Positions 25,574-34,463 of a stretch of 64,000 nt of DNA are shown here, one piece after another. The stretch spans positions 62,001 through 126,000 of the forward strand of contig JAPDPX010000005.1 of the NCBI GenBank assembly GCA_034506255.1, in the 5' to 3' direction. This DNA comes from a candidate division KSB1 bacterium (GTDB lineage Bacteria; Zhuqueibacterota; Zhuqueibacteria; Zhuqueibacterales; Zhuqueibacteraceae). Both the position numbers and the translations under genes were made by a program. Below the pieces are notes generated by a model that worked only from the letters and a program-made list of their open reading frames with translations, ran no database searches and was not told the origin of the DNA. Position 1 is the first letter of the stretch, and each line of letters opens with the position of its first letter.

Positions 25574-25689
25574 GACTGCGTCGGCAAACAGGCGAACTTT
25601 ACACTCGTTGAGGGTTGCAATTTGAATTTCAGAGCGCCAAGCTCGAGCCCGGCACGCCAACTCAAAAAACAACCCTGAACGGGTATCAC

Positions 25690-26156
25690 TCATGAGTTGG
25701 CGCGCCATCGTGAGAACCGAAAAAAATCGCGCAGCACACGCCACACGCGGCCGAGCAGGATCACCACCGCCGCCGGGCCGAGCGGATGAACCGCCAGCGC
25801 GCTGCGCCAATCACCATGCAGGAAGAGAGCCATCGCCTGCCCCAGGCCGCATCCCGGGCAGGCGGTGATTCCCAAATGATGAAAAAGGCAGAAACTGGGC
25901 CATTGTCATTTGGGTCGAGGCTGGCGAGGGCAAGTGATCCTCCCAGCCAAACCACGGCTTCCCGGGAGGAATGCTGCACCGCGTCGAAACAACGCATGCG
26001 GGGCACCACCAGGCCGTGCCGGTTCACAGCCAAAACCGATCGAAGTAATTGCCAGGTACGTTTGCCCACCCGTGGCGGAAAAAATGCAGCCCAGAGAACC
26101 GGTCTGCAACGCAAGCTCGAAATCTGCGCCATGGCATTCTCAGAGGAAGCCGGCAT
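25690..26156 (-). pseudogene. DUF2752 membrane protein gene with an apparent single-base frameshift
   Basis: Two overlapping frames encode the halves of one DUF2752 protein. The first, from the ATG at 26156, ends its recognisable part with VVWLGGSLALASLDPNDNGP. The second reads SFCLFHHLGITACPGCGLG and GDWRSALAVHPLGPAAVVIL, including the family C-P-G-C-G motif and the His-Pro-Leu. Adding one base in the GGCCC run near 25896-25900 would join them (…NDNGP-SFCLFHHLG…). The start overlaps the stop of the M14 peptidase gene (TGATG), so the gene is translationally coupled. A homopolymer sequencing error is as likely as a real mutation. Confidence 0.7.
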
Positions 26157-28033
26157 CAGTGCAGCAGCAAGAGCTTCTTGACCTGCACGAATGTGCCGGC
26201 CTGCAGGCGGTAAAAATAGATGCCGGGGGACAGCCGCCGGCCGGTTTGATCACGGCCATCCCAGCGCACCAGATGGCGACCGGCCGAACGTGCGCCACTC
26301 GCCAGCAGTTTCACCTGCTGGCCGAGAATATTGTAGACCGCCAGTTGCATGTTGCCCCCAAAACCGGCGGGCAGGGCAAACGCAATCGCGGTCTCCTGCC
26401 GCACGGGGTTGGGATCGTTTTGCTCCAACAGAAAAGTTGCCGGCAGATCCGGTACGGCGTGAACAATGCCGGTGGCGCGGCCGACATGGAAGCTGAAATA
26501 CTCTCCGGCACTGGCGGCGCGCGGGGCATGGCCAACGCGGCCGCTGTCATCCGCGGCGGAAAGGTAGTAATAGACCGTCAGGTCACTGCCCACCGCCGGC
26601 AGGAAGGCATGATACTCGTTGTCATTGCCGGTCGGAGTCAATGGCAGGCTTGTAAAGGGTGGTACGCCGGTAGTGTTGTAATGCACCTGAAACGAGTTTT
26701 CCGCGAGTGCCACGGGATGGGTGAGCACGATCGGGGGCAGCACGCGCGCGATGATCTCGAAGGGTCCCGGACCCGTGGCCGGGTCAGGCAGGGGGGTGTG
26801 CTCGATCACCGGCTCTTCCCCTGCGGCATAGGTGATGAAAAGATTGGGGCCGCGATTTTCCCGAATGAGCTGTTCAATCTCGCTTGTGTCCGGGTGAAAC
26901 TGGGTGCCCACCTCCGGAGTGAAGGCTAAAATTTTGGTTTTGAGGGACTGCTCGCCATAGAGCCAGTCATCCGAGTCGCCATTCACAAAATAGCCGACGG
27001 TTTCGATGCCGAGACCGGGCAAATAGGAATTGTAGGCGACCAGGCTGTCCGCGAGTGCGACAAAGGTGCTGTGATCCGGCGTTTTCACCGCGGTATAGCC
27101 CCAGGGATAAATCATGAAGCGGCCATAGGAGTGATAGGAGAAGGAGAGACGAAATCGGCGCGTCAGCACGAAGTCCCGAATGGCGGCGGTCTCCGGCTCG
27201 GAAAAGGGGGCGGTGCCGCGATAGGTGTTGCTGCGGGGATTGGGGCTCGAGCCGATGTTGTCGTAACCCCAGTTGTAACCGTAATTGCGGTTCAAATCGA
27301 TGCCAAAGCTGCCGTCGTCATTGCGGCGGCGGTTCTTGCGCCACCAGAGATCTTCATGGAACACGTATTCCAAACCGTCGGGGTTGACGATCGGGATCAG
27401 CCAGATTTGGCGGTTGTTCACCAGGTAGGTGAGGTAGGGATCACGGCCGTAGCCTGAGAGCAGCAGGTTGAGGTAATCGAGCACGATGGCGGGGGTGATG
27501 ATTTCGCGGGCGTGATGCAGCCCCATGATCAACACTTCCGGCTCGTCTTCGTCGCGTTGGACGTTGTCGGAGATTTTCACCGCCCACAGGTCGCGGTCGG
27601 CGAGGTTTTGTGTTTTCTCCCAACTGTCGCCGATGTCGAGCACCTGCACCAGGTCGGGGTGGCTGGCCTGCACGAGCTGTAATTCGACCAGGGTGCGCTC
27701 GTAGTCGAAAAAATGCTCGAGGTAGCCGGTGGCGCGCAGGGCCCGGGCATGGGCTTCGAGATCGACAATTTTGACTTCATAAGCGATGCCGAGGCGCGCG
27801 AGCTCCACCAGTTCCGTGGGGGTGGCAATCAGCTCGCAGGTGCCGCGGGCGGGATCGACTTCTGCCACATCATAACCGCCGGCCAGCACTTGTTGCAGCT
27901 TCGCGGGCGGCAGGGTGTGCAGATTCAGGCGCACCAATTGCCGTGGTGGCCCGGAAAATTGCTGGGCAATCAACTCCGCGGCATGGCCCCACAGCAGCAG
28001 GGCGGTCAGGCTGGGGAGGAGGAAATGTTGCAT
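26156..28033 (-). CDS. Secreted M14 zinc carboxypeptidase with C-terminal sorting domain
   Basis: About 625 residues. A signal peptide (LPSLTALLLWGHAAELIAQQ) is followed by a propeptide-like region, then the peptidase with zinc ligands in GLHHAREIITP (His, Glu) and FSYHSYGR (His), substrate Arg/Asn in IDLNRNYGYNWG, and catalytic Glu in LAFTPEVGTQFHP. A linker carries an Ig-like strand region. The last ~85 residues are the FlgD-like/T9SS type A module (VYNILGQQVKLL, RHLVRWDGRDQTGRRLSPG, YFYRLQAGTF). It is expected to be exported across the outer membrane and to trim C-terminal residues from extracellular peptides. The ATG at 28033 is preceded by AGGGA. Confidence 0.92.
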   Translation of the reverse strand: MQHFLLPSLTALLLWGHAAELIAQQFSGPPRQLVRLNLHTLPPAKLQQVLAGGYDVAEVDPARGTCELIATPTELVELARLGIAYEVKIVDLEAHARALRATGYLEHFFDYERTLVELQLVQASHPDLVQVLDIGDSWEKTQNLADRDLWAVKISDNVQRDEDEPEVLIMGLHHAREIITPAIVLDYLNLLLSGYGRDPYLTYLVNNRQIWLIPIVNPDGLEYVFHEDLWWRKNRRRNDDGSFGIDLNRNYGYNWGYDNIGSSPNPRSNTYRGTAPFSEPETAAIRDFVLTRRFRLSFSYHSYGRFMIYPWGYTAVKTPDHSTFVALADSLVAYNSYLPGLGIETVGYFVNGDSDDWLYGEQSLKTKILAFTPEVGTQFHPDTSEIEQLIRENRGPNLFITYAAGEEPVIEHTPLPDPATGPGPFEIIARVLPPIVLTHPVALAENSFQVHYNTTGVPPFTSLPLTPTGNDNEYHAFLPAVGSDLTVYYYLSAADDSGRVGHAPRAASAGEYFSFHVGRATGIVHAVPDLPATFLLEQNDPNPVRQETAIAFALPAGFGGNMQLAVYNILGQQVKLLASGARSAGRHLVRWDGRDQTGRRLSPGIYFYRLQAGTFVQVKKLLLLH

Positions 28034-28108
28034 GCCGAAGTCCCTGGCAAAATGAAAAGCGGGGGGCATGTGCGGAAATTTGTTTGCATCTCGGCGGCAG
28101 GAGGCTTA

Positions 28109-29224
28109 TTATTGGCGCACGCTGCGCGACGGGGTTGCCTTGCCGCCCGCCGTCGAACTTTTGATTCTTTCGATGGCCGCGCGCGCCGCTTCGCGCACCA
28201 GTTCATTGGCATCGTCCTTGGCTTTGTAGAGCGCAGGCAGGCCGCGCGGGTCTTTGAGCTGGCCCAGGGCTTCCACGGCTTGCAAGCGCAGCCTCCAGTT
28301 GTCGTCACGGCTGGCTGCAACGATAAAGGGCAGGGCCTGTTCCTCGCCGGTCAAACCGAGTGTGCTGATGGCCAGGCCGCGGGTGAAAGGGTCTTCAATA
28401 TTGGCATGTTGCAGGGCAAGCTCACGACCCTCGGCGTTGCCACGGCGTGCCAGCACCATGCCGGCAAGCAGGCGCGTAGACAGCGACTTGGATGGCTCCG
28501 TGAGCATCTGTCGAAGCTGCGGCATGATTTGATGCCACAGGCCGCGGTTGACGCCACCAATCTCCGCCAGCGACAGGGCCGCCTGGGCGCGCACCTCCGG
28601 GACTTCACGATTGTCAGCCAGCCGGCCGAGCAGCGCCTCCACCACTTCTTCCCGGGGGAAGGCTGTCAACGCACGTGCCGCAACCGCGCGCACTATCTCC
28701 TCACCGTCGTGCAGTTTTCTCAACAGCGGGGGCAGGGCTGCACCGTCTGCCAGTTGCGCCAGAACTTTGATGCCGGCCTGCTGCACGCCGGGGGCGGGAT
28801 CGTGCTCGATGAGTTCCACCAGAAATTCCGTATCGACCATGGCATTGAGCTCGCCGAGCAATCCCACCATTTGCGCGCGCATGTAATCATCGCGCTCAGC
28901 GCGAATTTCGCCGGGCAGAACTTCACACATCGCCTCCGGCATGGCCAGCATGCTGGCGCGCATGGCGGGTGCGCGCGGGTTACCGGTGCGGGAGTAGCAG
29001 CGCCACAACAGCAGCGTGGCGCGCGGATCATCGGGGTTGCGCGACAGAAAACCCTCCAGCAGCGTGATGGCACGGCCGAGCGGGTCGGCGAATTCCGCGG
29101 CAATGGACGGATCAAAGTGGCGTGCTTGGCGGTAAAGTTGACTGGCTTCCTCGTAAGGGTCGTCAGAGCAAGCTGCCAGTGCGAGCAGGAGCATCAGAAG
29201 GAGACAGCGCCGAAGAAAATCCAT
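28109..29224 (-). CDS. HEAT-repeat lipoprotein
   Basis: A 371-residue lipoprotein: the signal sequence ends in LLLALAACSDD, with the lipobox Cys near residue 19. After a TPR-like start (ASQLYRQARHFDP, ITLLEGFLSRNPDDPRATLLLW) come about six HEAT/PBS-lyase-type repeats, e.g. VRAVAARALTAFPREEVVEA, VRAQAALSLAEIG, WRLRLQAVEALGQLKDPRGL and LVREAARAAIERI. These form a superhelical protein-binding scaffold, probably periplasmic. No partner can be named. It lies 75 bp upstream of the M14 peptidase and probably shares its message. Confidence 0.88.
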   Translation of the reverse strand: MDFLRRCLLLMLLLALAACSDDPYEEASQLYRQARHFDPSIAAEFADPLGRAITLLEGFLSRNPDDPRATLLLWRCYSRTGNPRAPAMRASMLAMPEAMCEVLPGEIRAERDDYMRAQMVGLLGELNAMVDTEFLVELIEHDPAPGVQQAGIKVLAQLADGAALPPLLRKLHDGEEIVRAVAARALTAFPREEVVEALLGRLADNREVPEVRAQAALSLAEIGGVNRGLWHQIMPQLRQMLTEPSKSLSTRLLAGMVLARRGNAEGRELALQHANIEDPFTRGLAISTLGLTGEEQALPFIVAASRDDNWRLRLQAVEALGQLKDPRGLPALYKAKDDANELVREAARAAIERIKSSTAGGKATPSRSVRQ

Positions 29225-29562
29225 GGCAAAATGCTTTCTTCAATCGTTCGCAATGGTCGATACTTGGCCTGCGGAAGCGGGGTCGGGTACTTTCGGCCGG
29301 TTTTTTGTGACGACGGGACATGCGCATGAGTGCAGCAGCAAAGGTTTGCATGATGAGCTGCGCCTCGGCGTTCGTCTGCTTGCAGCTCAACCTCACAGAC
29401 GCGACCGAATATAGAAGAAGAGCCGCCAAGAAGCAAGCGGGAAATCCCCTGCAGGCGCTGATTGAAAAATTTTAAATTGTTTTGCGTTTTGTCAACCGCC
29501 CGCGGCAGCCGCAGGCACGGGCGGGCGCATTCACTCATCCGGTTTACCAACTCGAGGTTGTC
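29225..29562. other. Divergent intergenic region
   Basis: No gene. It separates the HEAT lipoprotein (minus) from the UshA-like/cytochrome gene (plus). An A/T-rich block around 29460-29500 contains, on the minus strand, TTGACA and TAAAAT with only 15 bp between; this is a weak promoter candidate for the HEAT lipoprotein. Confidence 0.4.
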
Positions 29563-30897
29563 ATGAAAAAAGCGACGGCTTTCCGTTTTCTGCTGGCCGG
29601 TTTGGCCTGGCTGGCCTTGCCGGCTGCCGAAGCGCAGGAAGCTGAAATTCTGACGTTGCATCTCGCCTACACCAGCAACACCATCGGCTATGTGGATCCC
29701 TGTGGGTGAAGCGGCAGCAGGCGTGGCGGTCTGGCCAAGCGAATCACATTACTGGACAGTTTGCGTGCCAAACATCGCGATTTGATCGTGATCGATGGCG
29801 GCAACTTCGGGGAAGCGGTGAGCGGACCTTCCGCCTGGAAGGCCGGCGAACAGCTCAAGCTGCTCAAGCAACTCGGCTATGATGCCGTCTGTCTGGGACA
29901 GAACGATCTCACCGCCGGATTGCCGGAGGCGGCCAAACAGGCGCAGGCGCAAGACTTGTTGTTCAGCAGCATCGTGCCCGGCAAGACCGGGATGACGCTG
30001 CCACCAGTGAAGATCATCACACGGCCGGGTTACAAACTCGGTGTGCTCAGCCTGGTATCGACGGGCTTCAACCGCGCAGCCAGCGACAGCCCTCCGGCAT
30101 ACAATGTCGAGGCCTTTCTCAATGAGCAGCTCAAGACCCTGGCCGCCCAAAAGGTCGACTTCACGGCCGTGGTCTTTCTCGGCCCGGAAGAGGAAGTATT
30201 GGCGATCGGCAGAAAACATCCGGAGGTCGATGTCTGGCTGTTGACCCAGGGCCGGCATCAGCCGATCCGGCTCATCGAGAATTTGGGGGATGCGCTGGTG
30301 GTGAGCGGCGGTGATCGCGGCCGCGAAGTGGGTTTCATCAAGGTGGAGAAGCGGAAGAACGGCGAACGCAGCGCGGCGAGCTTTCAACAACTCATCTTGA
30401 ATGACCGCATCGCGGATTCGCCGAAGGCCGCGCCCCTGCTGGAACGCTATCGTGCCGCAGGTCAGGCTGCGCAGCAAGCCCCCGCCCCCGCCAAACCGAC
30501 CCCGCCGGGTGGAGGAGGCGCGGCTTCTCTAAACCCTTTCGTGGGCAGCCAGGCCTGTCAGGAATGCCATGAGGATATTTTTGGCAGATGGCGGGAATCA
30601 GCCCATGCCCGCGCGTTTGCCACGCTCGTTGCCAAAAACGAGCAGCACAACACGCGCTGCCTGAGCTGCCACACTGTGGGGTATCGCGAAGAATCGGGGT
30701 ATTCCGCCACGGCCGCCACCGCGCATCTCGCTGATGTCGGCTGCGAGTCGTGCCACGGCCGTGGCGGTTTTCATGTGCGCACACGCGGCCGTGCGGTCAA
30801 TTTCGCCGCCCCCACGCCGGCAACCTGTGTGCGCTGCCACACGGCAGAGATGTCGCCGCGCTTCGTCTACGCCGAGTACGTTCAGCGGGTTCATTGA
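29563..30897 (+). CDS. UshA-like (5'-nucleotidase fold) tetraheme cytochrome c with an in-frame UGA: probable selenoprotein
   Basis: The ATG at 29563 (GAGG upstream) starts a signal peptide (FLLAGLAWLALPAAEAQ). Codon 49 is TGA (29707-29709), after which the same frame continues to 30897, giving 444 residues. Around the UGA the protein reads YVDPCG-U-SGSRRGGLAKR. Related UshA-like proteins have a second Cys there (PCGC...GGLARR), so UGA reads as Sec. A hairpin with a GGUCUG loop lies downstream. The 5'-nucleotidase-fold part (to ~residue 280) lacks the usual D-x-H and G-N-H-E metal motifs. The C-terminal part has four CxxCH heme sites at about 332, 366, 394 and 422. Likely a periplasmic redox protein; substrate unknown. 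Confidence 0.8.
29721..29740 (+). promoter_or_regulatory. Bacterial SECIS element
   Basis: TGGC (29724-29727) pairs with GCCA (29734-29737), extended by GC/GC across one G-A mismatch, around the loop GGTCTG (29728-29733). The loop begins 18 nt after the UGA. E. coli fdhF has the same GGUCU loop at the same distance. The SelB-contacting bulged U cannot be placed with certainty. Confidence 0.7.
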
Positions 30898-31773
30898 TGC
30901 CCGTGCGCTTTGCCGGTGACCTCCTGCTGGCCACGGAGAGGGCGGTGCCAGCTTGGCCGGCCACTTCTTCACCAGGCACAGCGCGGTTGCTGCAGCCGCG
31001 CGCGGTACCTCTTAGAATGAAGATGAGCTTTCGTAGTCGTGCCTTCAGGCACCGACCCTGAAGGGTCTACGACAAAAGCATTTTCGTAATAATTTGCCAT
31101 GCCGCATGGGCACTCATCGGGATGGAAATGTCGCGCAGACCTCTTGTCTGCCTGCAGGCTGGCGACCTGGGCTGCGGCGTTCTTGCGGCATGCGATGACA
31201 AGGCAAATGCTGGTCTGGAGAAACGCTCTTGGGCAAAACCCCGCGGTCAACGTCTTGCCATGCATTACCCACATCAACCCACTTAGAGCCTCTTTTGAGC
31301 CCTTTTTAAAAGAGCGCAAAACCGCGAGGGAGGCGTGACGGAACGTTGCCACATGAAAACCGCCGGCAATCTGCCATAGCGGAGCCGGGGCCGACTGCAA
31401 TCCTGGATCCGGAAGAACCATGCTCCCTCCCGGAGTCAGGCGCGGCTGGTGCAACCGGCACGCATTGGCGTCCAGGGTTGACCTCTTGAAGCAATTCACC
31501 GCCCGGGCGGCTTTTCGAATGCAACAGATTCGCGCGAACCGGCAAATTTGCATTTCCTGCAGCAAGGTGTTGCCAATCATCTTCCCTCTTGTATTTTTCG
31601 CCGCTGCTACTAAATTCCAGCTCCATCATCTTTTGGCAAACTGGCTGCAATGGGTTGCACGCGGCGCTGCCGGTGCCGGGCTTCTGCTGCCGCGAGGCGA
31701 TGGCCGCTTCGCGCGCAGGCAGCGGAAGACGCGCACCCCGCAATTCCCACTGTAACATTTTCGAGGTTTGGCC
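30898..31773. other. Gene-poor interval upstream of tex
   Basis: Nearly 900 bp without a supported gene. The left third holds the family A and B repeats at 31010-31168; the rest (31170-31760) has only short open frames with no recognisable protein. The tex promoter must be within it but I could not define it. Confidence 0.55.
31010..31168 (-). repeat. Family A palindrome with adjacent family B hairpin
   Basis: 31033-31070 is the family A palindrome (GTAGTCGTGCCTTCAGG, CACCGAC, CTGAAGGGTCTAC). It continues through ACAAAAGCATTTTCG into a GCCATGCCGCATGGGC hairpin and then family B: GCGCAGACCTCTTGTCTGCC followed by TGCAGGCTGGC. The same modules occur at 63797-63940, in a different order. Confidence 0.75.
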
Positions 31774-34227
31774 GTGACTGAGCAGGATTTTTTTCGCATC
31801 ATCGCCGAAGAGCAGCATATTCGTGCCGAACAAGTGCAGGCCACGGTGGCCCTGCTCGACGATGAAAACACCGTTCCCTTTATCGCCCGCTACCGCAAGG
31901 AGGTGACCGGGGGACTGGACGAAACCAAAATCATCGCCATCCAGGATCGCATGCGTTACCTGCGCCTGCTGGAAGAGCGCAAACAGACCGTACTCAAATC
32001 AATCGGGGAGCAGGGCAAGCTCACCGACGAACTGGCCGCCAGGATCTCGGCCGCCCTGAAACTGCAGGAAGTCGAAGACCTGTATCTGCCCTACAAACCC
32101 AAGAAGCGCACGCGCGCCACCGTTGCCAGGGAAAAAGGCCTGGAACCGCTGGCGCAGCGCATGTGGCAGCAGCAGGATACCAGCGGTGACCCCGGGCAAA
32201 TCGCACTGGCCTTCGTCAGCGAGGAAAAGGGCGTCAACAGTGCGCAGGAGGCACTGGCGGGCGCCTGTGACATTATTGCAGAATGGGTGAGCGACGATGC
32301 CGATGTGCGCCAGCTCACCCGCGAGCTCACCTGGGAGCACGGCAGCCTGCACGCGGAAGCGCGCGATCCTGAAAACCTCGATGTCTATGAAATGTACAAG
32401 GACTATCGCGATCCGCTCAAAAAAGTCGTGCCGCACCGCACGCTCGCCATCAACCGCGGCGAGCGCGAAGGCTTTTTGAAGGTGGTGATCGAGGCGCCGG
32501 TGCCGCAAATCCTGGCGGATCTGGAAAAACGTTTTCTCACCAACCCGGCCTGCATCTTCACCGACTACAATCGCGCGGCCATCAAGGACTCTTATGAACG
32601 ACTGGTGGCGCCCGCCATCGAGCGTGAGCTGCGCAACCGTCTCTCCGAAGTCGCGGATGAACACGCCATCAACATCTTCGCCACCAACCTGCGCAACCTG
32701 CTGATGCAGCCGCCCACCCACGGCCACATCATCATGGGCATCGACCCGGGTTATCGCACCGGCTGCAAGGTCGCCGTCATCGACCAGACAGGCAAATACC
32801 TGGACGGGGACACGATTTATCCCCATGAGCCGCAGAAACGCTGGGATTATTCCAAACAGCAACTCCTGGGAATGGTGCGCAAGTATCAGGTGAGCCTGAT
32901 TGCCATCGGCAACGGCACCGCCAGCCGCGAGACGGAACAACTGGTGGCAGAGGTGATCAAGGAGGCCGCCGCCGGTGACCCCCCCCTCGACGTGCGCTAC
33001 ACCATCGTGAGTGAAGCCGGCGCCTCGGTGTATTCCGCCTCCGAACTGGCGCGACAGGAGCTGCCGGATCTCGAGGCGGCGCAACGCGGCAATGTTTCCA
33101 TTGCGCGGCGCCTGCTCGATCCGCTCTCCGAGCTGGTCAAAATCGATCCCAAATCCATCGGCGTGGGCTTGTATCAACACGATGTCAACCAGACGCGGCT
33201 GGCGGAATCGCTCGACCGTGTGGTGGAGTCATGTGTGAATGCCGTGGGCGTGGATTTGAACACGGCCTCGGCCGCGCTGCTGCGTTACGTCGCCGGCATC
33301 ACCCGCAGCGTCGCGGAGAATCTCGTTGCCTACCGCAATGAGAAAGGGCGTTTCACCTCCCGCAAACAACTGCTCGAGGTCAAGGGCCTGGGGCCCAAGG
33401 CTTTCACGCAATGCGCCGGCTTCCTGCGCATTCCCAATGCCGACACGTTTTTTGACTCCACCGCCGTCCATCCCGAGTCTTATGAAGCAGCCGAGCGCTT
33501 TTTGACGATTTTGGAGCTTACGCCCGAGATGGTTCGCACGCAGCGTCAGCTTTTCAATGAGAAAATCAAGGCGCTGCGCCGGCCGCTCGCCGAAATCGCC
33601 GCGGAATGCCAGATCGGCCTGCCCACGCTGCAGGACATTATTGCCGCAATGGAAAAACCCGATCGCGATCCGCGCGACGAGGCCCCCAAACCCATCTTCC
33701 GCCAGGATGTTTTAAAAATGGAGGATCTCAAGGAGGGCATGATTCTCAAAGGCACGGTGCGCAATGTGGTGGACTTCGGTGCCTTCGTCGACATCGGCGT
33801 GAAGCAGGACGGCCTGGTGCATCTCTCCGCCATGTCGCACAAGTACATCAAAAGCCCGCTGGAGGTGGTGGCGGTGGGCGATGTGATCGATGTGCGCGTG
33901 CTGCGGGTTGATCTGGAAAGGGGCCGCATTGGTCTGAGCATGCTGCTCGACGGCGACCGGCGGCCACCGGAGCGGCACAAACCGCAGGCGAAAGCCGGCG
34001 GCGGGCACAAACCGCATGAGCGCGGCACCGGCAAACTGCAGCGTGATCGCCGGCACGGCCGGCCGGAGAAACCGGCGCAAGTCGAGGGCAAGGATAACCA
34101 GGCCGAAAGCAAGAGGCCGCAGCGGCCGGAGCACAAAGCGCGTCCGTCCCGGGCCAGCGCCCGTGAGGAGGAAAACTTCGCCGCTTCCTTGCAGCAGCTC
34201 GTGAACAAATATTCGAATCGCTCGTGA
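31774..34227 (+). CDS. tex: Tex family RNA-binding transcription accessory protein
   Basis: Large nucleic-acid-binding protein of about 817 residues. It has the Tex N-terminal helical region (FIARYRKEVTGGLDETKI), the YqgF/RNase-H-like fold (IIMGIDPGYRTGCKVAVID), a helix-hairpin-helix module (NTASAALLRYVAGITRSVAEN, LLEVKGLGPKAFTQCAGFL) and an S1 domain (GMILKGTVRNVVDFGAFVDI). A basic ~80-residue tail (RDRRHGRPEKPAQVEGK) follows, longer than in most relatives. I prefer the GTG at 31774, eight bases after GAGG; a TTG at 31768 is two codons earlier. Confidence 0.94.
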   Translation: MTEQDFFRIIAEEQHIRAEQVQATVALLDDENTVPFIARYRKEVTGGLDETKIIAIQDRMRYLRLLEERKQTVLKSIGEQGKLTDELAARISAALKLQEVEDLYLPYKPKKRTRATVAREKGLEPLAQRMWQQQDTSGDPGQIALAFVSEEKGVNSAQEALAGACDIIAEWVSDDADVRQLTRELTWEHGSLHAEARDPENLDVYEMYKDYRDPLKKVVPHRTLAINRGEREGFLKVVIEAPVPQILADLEKRFLTNPACIFTDYNRAAIKDSYERLVAPAIERELRNRLSEVADEHAINIFATNLRNLLMQPPTHGHIIMGIDPGYRTGCKVAVIDQTGKYLDGDTIYPHEPQKRWDYSKQQLLGMVRKYQVSLIAIGNGTASRETEQLVAEVIKEAAAGDPPLDVRYTIVSEAGASVYSASELARQELPDLEAAQRGNVSIARRLLDPLSELVKIDPKSIGVGLYQHDVNQTRLAESLDRVVESCVNAVGVDLNTASAALLRYVAGITRSVAENLVAYRNEKGRFTSRKQLLEVKGLGPKAFTQCAGFLRIPNADTFFDSTAVHPESYEAAERFLTILELTPEMVRTQRQLFNEKIKALRRPLAEIAAECQIGLPTLQDIIAAMEKPDRDPRDEAPKPIFRQDVLKMEDLKEGMILKGTVRNVVDFGAFVDIGVKQDGLVHLSAMSHKYIKSPLEVVAVGDVIDVRVLRVDLERGRIGLSMLLDGDRRPPERHKPQAKAGGGHKPHERGTGKLQRDRRHGRPEKPAQVEGKDNQAESKRPQRPEHKARPSRASAREEENFAASLQQLVNKYSNRS

Positions 34228-34270
34228 GCCGTTGTTTGGGCCTGCCGGCATTTTTTGATGGCATGCAAGC

Positions 34271-34312
34271 AAAATGCCCCTGATCACGCTCTCGCGATCA
34301 GGGGCATTTTTT
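34271..34312 (+). terminator. Rho-independent terminator of tex
   Basis: AAAATGCCCCTGATC and GATCAGGGGCATTTT form a 15-bp perfect stem with a 10-nt loop, followed by TT. It lies 44 bp after the tex stop and before the convergent ftsZ. Confidence 0.85.
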
Positions 34313-34463
34313 ATTGCCGGAGGCGTACGCTTCTGAAAGTATTTCCGCTCCGGTGGAAGTGTGCCTGACCCTGTGCGGGAGGGCCATGCGGCGCTCTGGC
34401 ATGCCGGAGCCCGGCCTGTTGCCGCAAACATCCCATTGGCAGAGCAGCGGCTCGGGTTGGCAC

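Noticed and set aside
29224..29500. TTGACA/TAAAAT on the minus strand as promoter of the HEAT lipoprotein
   Set aside because: Spacer is only 15 bp and the distance to the gene is long; noted but not listed as a promoter.
30895..30940. The terminal TGA of the cytochrome gene as a further Sec codon
   Set aside because: The sequence after it has no SECIS-like hairpin at the right spacing and does not read as a continuation of the cytochrome domain.
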